Assembly (NCBI GenBank): GCA_013399695.1
Contig: VXAU01000683.1
Location: forward strand, 1,336,242-1,400,241
Origin: Formicarius rufipectus
Taxonomy: Eukaryota; Chordata; Aves; Passeriformes; Formicariidae
Direction: 5' to 3'
Length of the DNA stretch: 64,000 nucleotides
Part shown: positions 53,200-64,000 of the stretch, piece by piece
Layout: each line of letters begins with the position of its first letter
Position numbering within the stretch: the first letter of the stretch is position 1
Program-made: the position numbers and the translations under genes
Notes under the pieces: model-generated
Told to the model about the DNA's origin: nothing
The model's database searches: none
What the model saw: the letters and a program-made list of their open reading frames with translations, nothing else

Positions 53200-54668
53200 C
53201 CACAGATCAGAAGTACAGAATTATGCGAGTTTCTTATTGCAAAGAATGTTTTGTACTTAATAAGCACTAGTAATAACTTTCTTCAATATCAAGACATCTA
53301 AGCATCTCAAAGTTGCAGGCAAGCACAGATATGAATATATCCGTGGCAGGAGTCTAGGAAAGATGAGAAGTATATTCCCCTCACACAAAGCTTCTGAAAA
53401 CTGAAAGCAAAACAGAAGAGGCACTTGATTTGCCTCACCTGCTAGATGGTTATACTGCTTAAAATTAAAAGAGAGGACAGATAAATGAATAAGTGATTAT
53501 TAACACTGTTATTGCTTATTATTTAACTCTGTCCTTTAGGGACTGGACACTTCAAGGTACACAGGCTCTGTTGGGCTAGGGCTTACTTTCATTCCTAATA
53601 GACTCAGTGAGCAGTTTTGTTTCTGCAGTTGTCCTGTAGAGGACTGTAGATCATTTAATAAACCAAGTGAGATGGGCTGGAAATTTTGAAACAAAATCTC
53701 CATCCTCTGACACTCAAACCAGATGCCTGCTGCTAAGAAGCTATTGCACAGACTATAGGGGAACATCCCTGATACAAGGGACCCTACAACAAAGCTTTGC
53801 AAATTAGAGAAGTAAACATTAATAAAATACAACTACTGTGACCTAATATTTACTTTGCCCTTGCCTAAAAGTTCACTTCTATTACAGGTTTTAGACTACT
53901 GAAAGTTTCTACTGTATATTCTTGAAAGTATCAATGCTTTGACACGAGATCCAATCGTGGCACCCCTTTAAAAAGTGTATGCATGCCTTTTGCTGTCAGC
54001 TCTCCTGCTGCCATACAGGTGTCCACAGTGCTGCTTGACCATCCCTGAGCAGGTGCTTGATAGCAAGCAACCTAGTTATTCCAGCTCTCTAGTGCTCATT
54101 TTCTTCTCTTTCACAGATTTGCAGGTTTTAACACGGAGCACCAAGGATCCCAGCAGAGCAGCCCCCCAGCAAACCCCGACTCTCAGCATGTGATGTTAAC
54201 AGACCACTAGAGGCCGCACTCAGCTCACTTGGTACCTTTGACCAACTGAGTGACAAGACCCTTCCCATTAAGGGCAGGATTTAATGACTAGAAGATACAA
54301 AGCAGAGGCATCTCTGGATATTGCAAGATATCGCTGACATTTACCTGGATCAGATGGCTGAGATCTCATCTGATCAAAGAGGAAACCCTTTGCTTACCCT
54401 CATTGTTATCATCCCTCCTTATGTTCTAGTCCACCCTACCATCTGGATGTCACCTCACTTCTCGTAGCCCAGCAAGCCCCACAAGGATCCTGTCATCCCC
54501 CACAGCAACCCACTGCCCATAGCAGGGTTTCTGGGAGAGCTCTGACCCAAATCTTGTAGGTAAGTGCAGGTAAGACACTCCTTCCAGAGAAGAACCCTTC
54601 TAGAATAAAGCAGAAGGGTACTTAATGGTACTTAAGCAGGATCAAGATTATTGTTCACCATCTTTCCT
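53200..54668. other. Non-coding sequence, no gene recognised
   Basis: No exon or repeat recognised. A CTCF-like motif lies at 54204-54217. The overlapping frames at 53536-53832 and 53975-54193 have no known family. Confidence 0.5.
54204..54217. promoter_or_regulatory. CTCF-like motif with one mismatch
   Basis: CCACTAGAGGCCGC agrees with the 14-base CTCF core CCASYAGRKGGCRS except at position 11, where C replaces G. One mismatch at a conserved core position lowers the likelihood of binding. Confidence 0.25.
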
Positions 54669-54818
54669 TGTTGTTTTTTTGTTTGGTTAGTTTGGGGTTT
54701 TTTTATTTGTTTTGTTTGTTTGTTTGGGGGGGTTTTATGTGTTTTTTTGTTGTTTTGTTTGGTTGGATTTTGGGGTTTTTTGTTTGTTTGTTTTTGTGGG
54801 GTTTTTTTTGGAGGGGTT
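54669..54818. repeat. 150-base T/G-only tract abutting a CR1 3' end
   Basis: Almost entirely T and G on the plus strand, made of GTTT units mixed with G4-G7 runs and T6-T8 runs. It ends exactly where the antisense CR1 at 54819 begins. On the minus strand it is therefore an A/C tract directly after the CR1 3' terminus. Several G4 runs with long T loops could allow a quadruplex. The apparent small ORFs on both strands here are artefacts of the repeat. Confidence 0.85.
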
Positions 54819-55069
54819 ATCATAGAATATTTAAAGGGACCTTTAAAGACTATCAACTCCAACTCCATCTCCCCTCAATGAGCAGGAACTTCAACTAAAT
54901 CAGGGTGCTGAAAGCCCCATCTAACCCAACCTTCAATGTTTCCAGGGACAGGGCATCTACCACCTCTCTGGGAAACCTGTTCCAGCGTTTTACCACCCTC
55001 ATTTAAAAAACTTCTTTAAATCTAATCTGAACCAACCCTCCTTTGATTTAAACTGTTGCCCCTTGTCCC
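54819..55069 (-). mobile_element. CR1 LINE 3' fragment, antisense
   Basis: It begins on the plus strand with 'atcatagaat', the reverse complement of the CR1 terminal octamer repeat. It continues with recognisable CR1 3' segments such as 'atgtttccagggacagggca', 'catctaccacctctctggga' and 'tgccccttgtcc', where the similarity ends. The intact terminal octamer marks a true 3' end. The copy is 5'-truncated in the 3' coding/UTR boundary region and encodes nothing. Confidence 0.92.
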
Positions 55070-55094
55070 ATGCTGAAGTCCAGCATATGCTCGA

Positions 55095-55405
55095 GGGGAC
55101 CTGTAAGATAGAGACATTATACAAGGGCGTGCAGTGATAGGACAAGGGCTTTAAACTGAAAAACAGGGCATTTAGAACTAGATATGAGGAAGAAATCTTG
55201 TACTATGAGGGTAATGAGGCACTGGAACATGCTAGCCAGAGATGTTGTGGATGACCCATCCCTGGAAGTGTTCAAGTCCAGGTTGGATGTAGCTTTGAGC
55301 AGCCTGATCTAGTGAAAGATGTCCCTGCCTATGGTGGTGGGGGGGTTGGGACTCGTTGGTCTTTAAGCTCCCTTCTAACACAAGCCATTTTATGCCGATT
55401 CTATA
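55095..55405 (+). mobile_element. CR1 LINE 3' fragment, sense
   Basis: Sense CR1 pieces in order are 'acaagggcgtgcagtgatag', 'tatgaggaagaaatct', 'gtaatgaggcactggaaca', 'catccctggaagtgttcaag' and 'tccctgcctatggtgg', ending 'gattctat', a CR1 3' terminus. It starts about 25 bases after the antisense CR1 ends, so the two copies face each other by their truncated 5' ends. They overlap over the same part of the CR1 consensus but differ considerably, which argues for two insertions from different subfamilies. Confidence 0.92.
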
Positions 55406-58400
55406 TTACTTGGGCAGAGTGGTGCCAGCACCAGACTACAATCCATCCCATGCAACCTGCTAAGTTAAAAAAGATGGAAAATTCTTTTGTTAGGTGCAGA
55501 GAAACTACTTCTATTTGACCTAGCCTGTGGTCCCACCACACTAGCCACAGCCAGGGGCTTCAGCAGCCACTGCTAAAGAGGTAAGGACAAGACCAAAGGC
55601 AGCAGTGTCAGGGCAGAGCTGGAGCTGCTGTGATGGTACAAGAGGAGAGCACATCTGTTGATCCAAGAGGACAGTGGGCACAGGGAAAAAAGCCCTGAAG
55701 GCCCAAGCAACTGACTAGTTATGGAAGTAGCTTTGGGTAGCATGGAGATCAACAGCTTGAACAATGTCATGGTATTGTGGCTTGGGCAGAGCACACCAGG
55801 AATGCATCAGCATAATTTTTTCCTTTCCTTGTACTTCTCTTCAGTCATTCACTATCACTGCTGCAAGACAAGCTGGACCTTTTGCCGAAGCCTAGACGTT
55901 CTCCTTCAGCTTTTTAGAACAGGACAGAGCAAAACACACAAAGGGGACAAGGCCTGTGCTGTGCCTGCCTCTGAGGAGACAGAGTCATCTCCATGTCTGG
56001 CCCAGAAGCAAGCAGAAACCACATGTAGGGCCACCAGCCTAGACCTTCTGTGCAACTTAAAGCTCTCTAAATCCTCTGTATCCTTTTCACAGCCCCAGAA
56101 GGCTAAAACATAGCCTGGATTTAGAGAAGAGAATGCAAAACAAAAATCAACTACATGACAGGTGCTGAGAGAAAAAACATTGATAAACCTGGTTTCTTCG
56201 TGTGACAGATAATATTCACAAGGAAGAGCAAGTGCTGAAGTTAATGGAGGACAATACATGGAAATGACAGCATCAGCTATTTCAACATGCAACAAGGAAA
56301 GACTTTAATTAAGAAGATGATTATTAATCTAAGTTGAAATTTATAATTGGACAACACAAATGGATCTAATATACTGGCAACATCTTACATCCCATAGCTG
56401 CATTTTGGTCCCACTATCTAATAAACTGCTGAATATACATTGTAAAGTTAATTAAGCACCAAGTACACAGTTTCTTATTCTGTTATTTTCTGTAACACTT
56501 CTATTAAAGACCATCTTGGGCATTTTAAAACCACGATGTGGAGAATTCTGTGCTTTGGTTTGATTAATATTATAATTTCGTTTCATGGAGTATCTTCCAG
56601 CAGTCAGTCTTTATGTTAATTTTTAAAAATACCCAAGAGTATTCTGCAATACTAGATTAAAATACTATAGAATGTTTTTATTACCATAATAATATACCCT
56701 ATACTGAAACTATTGGTATAGAATAGGCATAATTCTCTCATTAACGATGTTGGAAGGGTTGAATTGATCATAAATTACAGAGAATTCAAGCACACAAAAG
56801 ACAATTTATTTTGATGTGATGCAAAAGTGATTCAAAATTTCCAGATTTCTGGACAATGAAAGAGTTCCATGTCTCACATGTTCAATTACCCACTCTACCT
56901 CAAAAGTTTAAAAATCCCATGACAGCCTTGTTATACCTTGTGATAAATATTTGGGGAAAGGGAACAACAACAGCAAACTCAAATTCAGTTTCACAAAGCA
57001 CACTGCAGTAGAGAAATGGTGTGGGGCACAAGGAACACTGCCCCACACAAAGTGACTTTCTCTAAAAAAGCACCTGCCTTACAATCAGCCTCTCATTTAG
57101 CACAGCAAAGACACAAAATGAAAGTAAAAAATATTAATATATTGTCAGGTGGGAAAGAGACAAAAACAGCTTGGGTCTGGGAAAAGAAGAGAAAGGACAT
57201 CTTTAGCAGACAAAATCCTGTGTGCCTCTGCTAATAAACCACTGTTATTTTTATACTGAATTCTCCCTCCAATTCCTTTAGAACAGCACTAAGTCAGTCC
57301 ATAACCAGGATTTGTAAGACACTCGTTACACCTTGTGGTATCACCTGTTTTCACTTATTCTCATGCTTTGACATCAAGGCATAGTTCCCGCACTCTTTCA
57401 CTCAGGTTGGTACATATTTTGCATTTTACACAGCAGCCCAGCAAGCTTTTCCATCAGTCTCCAGTCTCACAGAGCAGATCCACATGGTGAGGCCAGGCAT
57501 CACCTCAGGGGTGGCTAGGCAACCAGAAGGGCTACCAGAAAGCACCTGGTCCAAGCCCTAACATCTCCTTGCTTCTCTGCTCTGGATCTGTGCCTCTTCC
57601 ATATGAGATATAAAACCTAGAGCCTGCCTAAATGGCTGCTCAAGGTCACACAGTTCCCTCAATGCACCTCTCCTGTCTAATTCTGAGAAGATACCATTCT
57701 GCCAGTATAGTGCCAGCCTTAGTCAAGTGCAATCCTCCTTCCTGTTGGTCCTCATAAGCATTGAATCAGAGCTGTTATAATCCCATGATGCTTAACTAAG
57801 CACTACATTCTTCCCTGTCCATTCCCATACTGGGCTGCAACTGGTACAACGCAGGAAAGTAGGGATATTCAACCAGAATTTAGTAGCTGCAAAGTTATCT
57901 TTAAAGAACTCTCTGATCTTGAAGTTCTAACACTTTATCCACTCTTCCCCAAAATGTAAAACCCACAATTCCTGTAGCATTGCAGTCTTACAAGTTCTCA
58001 TTTCTTTAGTGTTTTTTTGGTGGTGGTTGTTTTAGTTTTTCATTTTGGGGGTTTTTTGTTTGTTTGTTTGTTTGGGGTTTTTTGGTTGTTGTTAGTTTTT
58101 TTGCAAAAGAAACTGCACTCTCCTACCATTACCAGAGTGCTGACCTCTTCAAAAGTTTAAGGGAAGAGTAGTTTAGTTCATGAGGGAATCTGGCATCATT
58201 TCCAGAGCAGTCAAATTTTCCATAGGGCATTTCAGCTGATTACTCATTTTGTACTCTACTTCTTGTGATGTTTCTCATCCACAAAATAGGGCTGAAAACT
58301 CCCTATATGAGTTCTGTCACGAAAGATACTTGGAAACATACTAAGACTTTTAATCTTTATTAAACTAAATAGGAAAAGAAAATTTAGCCTAAAAAATTTA

Positions 58401-61400
58401 GGTTTGACATTAACTGCAGCAAACATTTTAATATCTTCTATTTCCAGAACATTCTTTACATTGAATTTGACACCCTAGTCCTTCCTGCAATGCATACTCA
58501 AACAATATTCTGGAGAATGTAAAGAATGCCTTGCTAGCATGTTCAGAGGTAACTTCAACTCTTACTTGCTCTGACTTCACTGAGGAAGCAGAATGAAAGA
58601 GTGAAGTAAAATCTTTAGGAAAAAAAAAAACAACTCAACTAGCTCATTGTTTTTCTTTCACTACCAAAGTAACCCTTGCTCTGTGGCAGCAAGGGATGTA
58701 ATTCTCTTTTCCTCGTAAAGATGCACTTCACTTCTATCTGACAACAGCTATTCTCTCTGACTCTGGCAAAGCTACATAGACATCAGGAACATTATCTGCC
58801 CCTGTGGCCCAAAATTATTAGGATCACTTCTAATTACATGCCATCCTTCACCAGAGAGCTATACAAAAGTATCTAAAATGTGTATTACAGAACAAACTCC
58901 ACAATCTGCCAGTCAGGAGAAAAGAGAAGGCAGAGATACAATTAGAGAAAGTATAGTCTACCAAAAAGTCCATCTTGTCCTTAGCTCCACATTTAAGCAG
59001 AAGAACCAGTTCTCCCCACTTCAGTCACATTTATTTTCTCATTTTCCTTTTCCAGCCATTTATATCCTTTCAAAACACACAGGAAAATTAAATATTTAAT
59101 AGCCTTCAGACAGCCCTATTCCCAAGACTAAACATGCTACATGATTGTGAGTCCAATGTGTATCCAGCCTGACAACATTTAACAATGCAGACAGCCTCTT
59201 GTTTAAAATTTCACTGGAAGAACACACAAAACAGCATGCACAGTACCTCTTCTGCCTTTTTATCAACACATCTCTAAGGACAAGTGCTGAAAAAGCAGTG
59301 TTTATGAACAAAGGGTCTAGCAAATCTCACAGCAAATAGGTATCTGCATTTATTACTCTTAATATTTAAATATATATAGCCAAAGAAATAAAAGTATCTT
59401 CCTTTTTGGACAGAAGCTGCAGAGAAGACTCTACCATAGAAAGACAAAGCCTGCATTCGTGTATCTGCAGTCTGTTCTAGATGAAGAAAGTTTTTCCAGG
59501 AAACTGCACTTCAATTCCAAGCAATCAAGGGGAAGGAATTTAATGATCTGCTTTGAATTTTCACGTAGATGCCAAAACATTTAACTATTTTATACTATGC
59601 AAGACAGATGCCCCAGTAACTATCATCATGCCTTATAGATTTTTTTTGCCTTGTCCCCGCCAAAGTTTTGACATGATCCAAGATAGCCATTTTAACTAAG
59701 AACAACCAATCCGAACAAGACTCCAAGTCAGATTAAATGTTCCCTGCCACCCAAACACATATTAAAAACTTCCTAAGAGCTATAAAATCAGAGCCATAAT
59801 TATAATCAGTATTTACTTAAGCAAATGTCTACATTTATAGAGCTAGCACTGCATACTTTAGAATGAGGTATGTATTTCCTAGTAGTTGACTTTCCCTTTG
59901 ATGTTATCAGATATCCAGACACCTGAGATTCCTTTGGCTTTACAAGGTCTAACAGTTCTATCCCTTTATATATCTATTTTATACTTTCACTTTTTCACCT
60001 ATATGAGATTTAAAAAGAAATTCACAAAAAGGGATGTATCTGTGCATATCTATGTACATATATTTATAAACAAAAAATGTATACAAATATAGAGAGCTCC
60101 TCTCTATTTGTGCATATATGCAATTAGATACATGCTCAAACTTAACATTTAATATTGGTATACCATCTCTTACACAACCTGAAACATGGTTGTGAGGAAT
60201 ACCCTCTTTTTGACTTCATGGTTTTTGCCAAGTTTTCCATTTTATCTGGGTGTACAGAACTTCAAACTGCCCCTCAAACAGATTCTGATTTTGGGAGGTT
60301 TTTTGAGATGCATGTTAATAAGCTGTTAGTACCATTGATTAAAGCTACACTACTCACACATTATTTATTTGAGCTTCAGGAGCATTTCTGCGAAGTTCTT
60401 TAAATCTGGCCTGTGTAAGTGGATCTTACTTGAAGTAGTATTAGATACTATCTCTACTCATGTTTCCATTCTTTGAGAATACCAGTAGGACTGCCGTCAA
60501 AATACCCCCATATAGCCTGATTTATTAAATTAATCAGCTCAACTCAGAATTATATTCACAGTTTCCTTCTACACAGTCCAGCAGCCACAGAAGACTCCTC
60601 CAAGGTAGTTAAACAGGTTACAGCTCCCTTGCAGAGAACCCATGAAAAGCATCACTACAGCTCCCCTTCTTCCTAGTTGCCCCTCCTTTTCCTAGGGTGG
60701 GTACCTCCTGACCACCACGACATCTCTTCTGCTTCTATTCTTTCCAAAATGAGCTTCACCTCTCCTCTTGCAGCCCACACTCTTCCACTTTAGAAATAAT
60801 TGCTACTTCCGTTTCCTTTTCCTCCCTGCAAACCTGCTGTCCTCTAATATTGCTCCCCCCTCTTACAGACATGTCCCTACAGCAGGAGAACACTCCCACC
60901 ACAACCTGCCATGCAGGTGGCAATTTCTCACTCTCATTTAGATTGAAAAGCAAAGCACAGCTAAAAAGTGTTTTATATGTTAGAAGAAACAGATTGATCA
61001 TTTGAAAAATATGATTAGTGGTCAGAAAAGACTGCAAATGATCAATTTAAGATTCCTTGTCTGCTATAAAATGGAGGCAGTGCCCCAGGACATCCAGGCA
61101 AGTGAAGCAACTGAGTTTAATAGTGTTCATGAGCTTTATTTTTAATAATTCCAATCAGAAAGATGCTGGGAAAGAGCAAAGATTTTTTTTCAGACACATT
61201 TTAGTACAAGACAAGCTAAATAAAATGGCCACACGATGCCAGCATTGTCTGAGAAACTATAGAAGACTCCATTCCCAATAAAAGTATGTGTGGTTTAGTT
61301 TTTTTTTTTTTCATTCTAACCAATTTTTTTTTTAAAAAGTTTTCTTTAGTGTGCATGTATCTACTGTCACACTTCTCATTTTGCTGCAACTTTTTCACCC

Positions 61401-61877
61401 AGTTTTTTTAGCCCCCTGCAACCCTATGAAGAGCATGAAGTCTCTCCTTCTTATTTGTCCAGTATTACAGTTGCATCAAAGCTATGTTTAGCCATATCAT
61501 GACTCCCACCCGTTTCACAGCTTGTTTCTCTTTTCTGTTTTACATAACAAGCATCAACTCAAACTTTCTGCATTTGCATATAAGGAAACCCCACAGAATG
61601 ATGCATTGCCACCTCATTGCTTGGGTTTGCTTTCGACTTAAGTCTGATTGAACATTCAGTATGTTACTGCAGGTTGTTTCAAATTTTGGTCTAGACTGCA
61701 GAAGAGAAGGACATTTATTCCTCCAAAACAGAGGAGTCTTTCCCACCACTGTCTCTCACTTTAAAACTGCCTTACAAGAACATTCTCTTCTGTGAGACCT
61801 TACATTCATCACATACACACTCTTGCATAGCTTTTCCTTCAATGCTGAAAACTTTCAGAAAGAGCAAGAGAACAATA
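55406..61877. other. AT-rich non-coding sequence, no gene recognised
   Basis: No exon or nameable element. It contains a T/G tract at 58011-58103, a 13-base perfect inverted repeat at 58450-58462/58516-58528, and T-rich runs near 61299-61335. The frames at 55721-56113 (plus) and 55906-56295 (minus) overlap each other and resemble nothing known. Confidence 0.55.
58011..58103. repeat. T/G-rich tract (GTTT units and G4-G5 runs)
   Basis: The composition matches the tract at 54669, but no CR1 end adjoins it. It shows that these tracts can occur without a recognisable retroposon. Confidence 0.8.
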
Positions 61878-62262
61878 ATCATAGAATCATTTGGTTTGGA
61901 AAAGACCTCTAAACCCCATCAAGTCCAACCATTAGCCCAGCACTGCCATGTCCACAACTAAACCGTACCCTTAAGTGCCACATCTACATATCTTCTAAAT
62001 ACCTCTAGGAACTGTGACTCAACCACTTCCCTGGGCAGCCTGTTCAAGTGATTGACGCTTTATACCCAGAAATTTTTCCTAATATCCAATCTAAACCTTC
62101 CCTGGTGCAAGTTGGGGCCATTCTCTTGCATCGTATCGCTTGTTACTTGGGAGAAGAGTCCAACCCACATCTCACTGCAACCTCCCTTCATGCGGTTGCA
62201 GAGAGCAATAAGGTCTCTACTAGCCCACTGGTAGAGGCTGAGCCACCACAGTCAAAAAAAAA
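61878..62262 (-). mobile_element. CR1 LINE 3' fragment, antisense
   Basis: The plus strand starts 'atcatagaatcat' (reverse complement of the terminal CR1 repeat), then 'ggtttggaaaagacctct', 'catcaagtccaacca', 'cactgccatgtccac', 'cttccctgggcagcctgttc' and 'tttttcctaatatccaatct'. Its last part (about 62205-62262) is more diverged but still follows the consensus around the 'gaggctgagccaccacagt' segment. The clear terminal repeat indicates a genuine 3' end; the 5' part is truncated. It is non-coding. Confidence 0.92.
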
Positions 62263-64000
62263 AGCTGAATCTTTCAACATCAGTAATTTGGCACCTCTGC
62301 TCCGAAACCATGACCTAAAGAATTCAGCAGGCATTGTTAAACATGGTTGAACAGAGGTCTTTTTTTAAAAAATGAAAATTAAATAGACTAAGCAATTCTG
62401 TCTTTTACAGTGATACCCAGCACTTAAAAACTTTCCCCTCCAAAGCATTTTATTTCTCTGTGTGTATGTCCACACTTTTAAAAGTGGGAGACTTTTTTTC
62501 TAGGTGGGAGAATTCTATCCCACATTTTTAAGTGGAATTGAGGTATATTGATTAGCAGGCCAGTTGCAAACCTTGCCCTACCCAAATAAAACCCCTCCAG
62601 TGTCTGAAGCTGTCACTCAGACCCTCCAGACAGAACCACACTTGTCTCCCTTCTCTCACTGCTCAGCAGGGTCTTGCTTTGCTTGCCTTTACTCCTCACA
62701 GTGGCATATTGAAACAGAGCAGAAGTACAGCCACATCTGCTCTTACTAGGAAGAAACACTAGCAAATCAGTAATAAAAGAACAGCATTCCAAATCTCACG
62801 TTTTAGATGATAAATACAAAACATCCAAAGTCTGGTATGTCAATTACCAGTTATCTTGCACAAGGATAAAAATTTCCCTTTGAAAATCTTCAGCAGAGAT
62901 TAACTGGAGTCTTTATTCAGTTGAACCTGCCATACAACTCCAGTATTCATCTCTCCTCACACCAAATAAAATATTTCCAATGGCTCACAGCCATACTGAT
63001 CTCAGGATTCACATCCTGCCACAATAGAAGTTGATTTCTGTTGCCTCATACTCCAGGGAATTGTGTCAATGCCGATTTCACAGTGACAGGAGAATGAGCA
63101 TATGTCTTCATGAGATATATTTACCCATTTTGTTTCCTCATTATGTGACGTAGTGCCTTAACAAAAAGAGGCTGTTTCAAAGAGGAAAGTACTAGAAAGC
63201 AATAGCCAACAGCTAACTCCAACACCCCCAGTGTGTTGGCTCTTCATGCAAGGGCAAAAGGCATCTGCCCTAGGAAGAGACACAGTCTCAACCCAGCTGG
63301 ATCTCATCAGTGCTGCTGCCAAAAATGATCAACTGCAACACTGATTGCCTTAATACCATAACCCATGTTTGCTATACATTTGAAAACACAGACAACTAGA
63401 TTCTTTTCAAATTCTCCAGTTAAAAACCTCTACTCCTCCTACACAGTGGGATAAGCCCATATTAGGATAACATCACTAGTATGAACTCAGATAGAGCATT
63501 TACATATAGAGCTCTTTGGACAGATTCCACTCCACATGTTAAGCATACAATGAGGTAGAAGAGCTGGATTAAGTGACATGAGGTGGGAGAGGGCCAAGCC
63601 TGGGTACTGATCATCATCAGGACCCTTCCCTAGCTATCCCTCTCGCTGATGATCACACTGATGGAGTAATGCATCATAGTTGCTCCTACCTCTCTCAGAC
63701 ATACCAAGGAGATCAAGAGTGATGTCCATGTCCTGACCACCACCCCACAGACACCAGTTTGCAGCAGGGACTGAATCACTATCCTTGGAGGGTCTAGGTG
63801 CCATAGTGCCAGAGACTATGGCATCATCTAGCGTATTGGAAAACCTCATTATTTCCCTGCAGCCATACCATGTCTCAAAAAACAAAGCTAGCATAACTAA
63901 TTTCCACAGTGGTGAAACAGACAAGTGTACTTTTCTACAGATGAGCTGCATCTACCCTCAAGGCAGATCCCACATCTCCCAGGAGAGCCCCAATATACAA
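62263..64000. other. Non-coding sequence, no gene recognised
   Basis: No repeat recognised. On the minus strand a 105-codon open frame (63951-63634) contains a weak exon-like interval at 63856-63705, with an acceptor-like GCAG lacking a good pyrimidine tract and a donor-like GTATGT. I do not recognise the peptide. Confidence 0.5.

Noticed and set aside
54632..54898. Lys/Thr/Pro-rich and Phe/Gly/Val-rich frames on either strand
   Set aside because: They are translations of the T/G simple repeat and have no independent meaning.
55721..56295. Overlapping 130- and 129-codon frames on opposite strands
   Set aside because: Antisense overlap in a stop-poor stretch; no family resemblance and no codon bias evident.
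1..64000. Prokaryotic features: operons, CRISPR arrays, phage or plasmid genes
   Set aside because: No consecutive same-strand genes, no ribosome-binding context and no regularly spaced repeats; CR1 elements place the DNA in a sauropsid genome.
1..64000. tRNA and well-known microRNA hairpins
   Set aside because: I scanned by eye for a GGTTCRANTCC B-box and for seeds of common conserved microRNAs (let-7, miR-1, miR-9, miR-17, miR-124) and found none; a covariance-model search would be needed to exclude rarer ones.

Overview
The window looks like non-coding nuclear DNA of a bird, or less likely a non-avian reptile. It is AT-rich. Its only readily recognised interspersed repeats are old, 5'-truncated CR1 LINE copies and one retroviral-type solo LTR. 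I see no Alu- or L1-like sequence, no operons, no closely packed ORFs and no tRNA, rRNA or CRISPR. No complete protein-coding gene is present. The longest open frames (about 100-200 codons) match no family I know, mostly lack an ATG start or lie in GC-rich or simple-repeat DNA, and are what chance gives in 64 kb.

Layout. Bases 1-13.4 kb are unique AT-rich sequence with a few microsatellites. A short sense CR1 tail lies at 13.40-13.58 kb. Bases 13.6-27.3 kb are again unique, with one GC-elevated block at 20.16-20.72 kb. A longer antisense CR1 at 27.31-28.14 kb still encodes part of the reverse transcriptase C-terminus, broken by a stop. A solo LTR on the minus strand fills 31.94-32.53 kb. At 33.66-33.71 kb an AATAAA followed by 33 A residues resembles the 3' end of a retroposed mRNA.

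The only strong gene-start signal is a CpG island at about 46.4-47.0 kb, with a GC box and a splice-donor-like site on each strand. Some 4 kb downstream on the plus strand, a smaller CpG-containing patch has a good splice acceptor, 44 open codons and a donor (51,035-51,209); it is the best exon candidate. At 52.95-53.20 kb four perfect AP-1 heptamers lie within 253 bases, suggesting an enhancer. From 54.67 to 55.41 kb a long T/G tract adjoins two CR1 copies placed 5'-end to 5'-end. Another antisense CR1 lies at 61.88-62.26 kb.

My reading is a large intron or intergenic tract of a gene-poor region, with one promoter near 46.4-47.0 kb. I cannot name its gene or its direction. No novel multi-gene system is visible. 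The items most worth checking are the AP-1 cluster, the CpG island with its candidate exon, the apparent poly(A) retroposon, and the inverted CR1 pair with its T/G tract.
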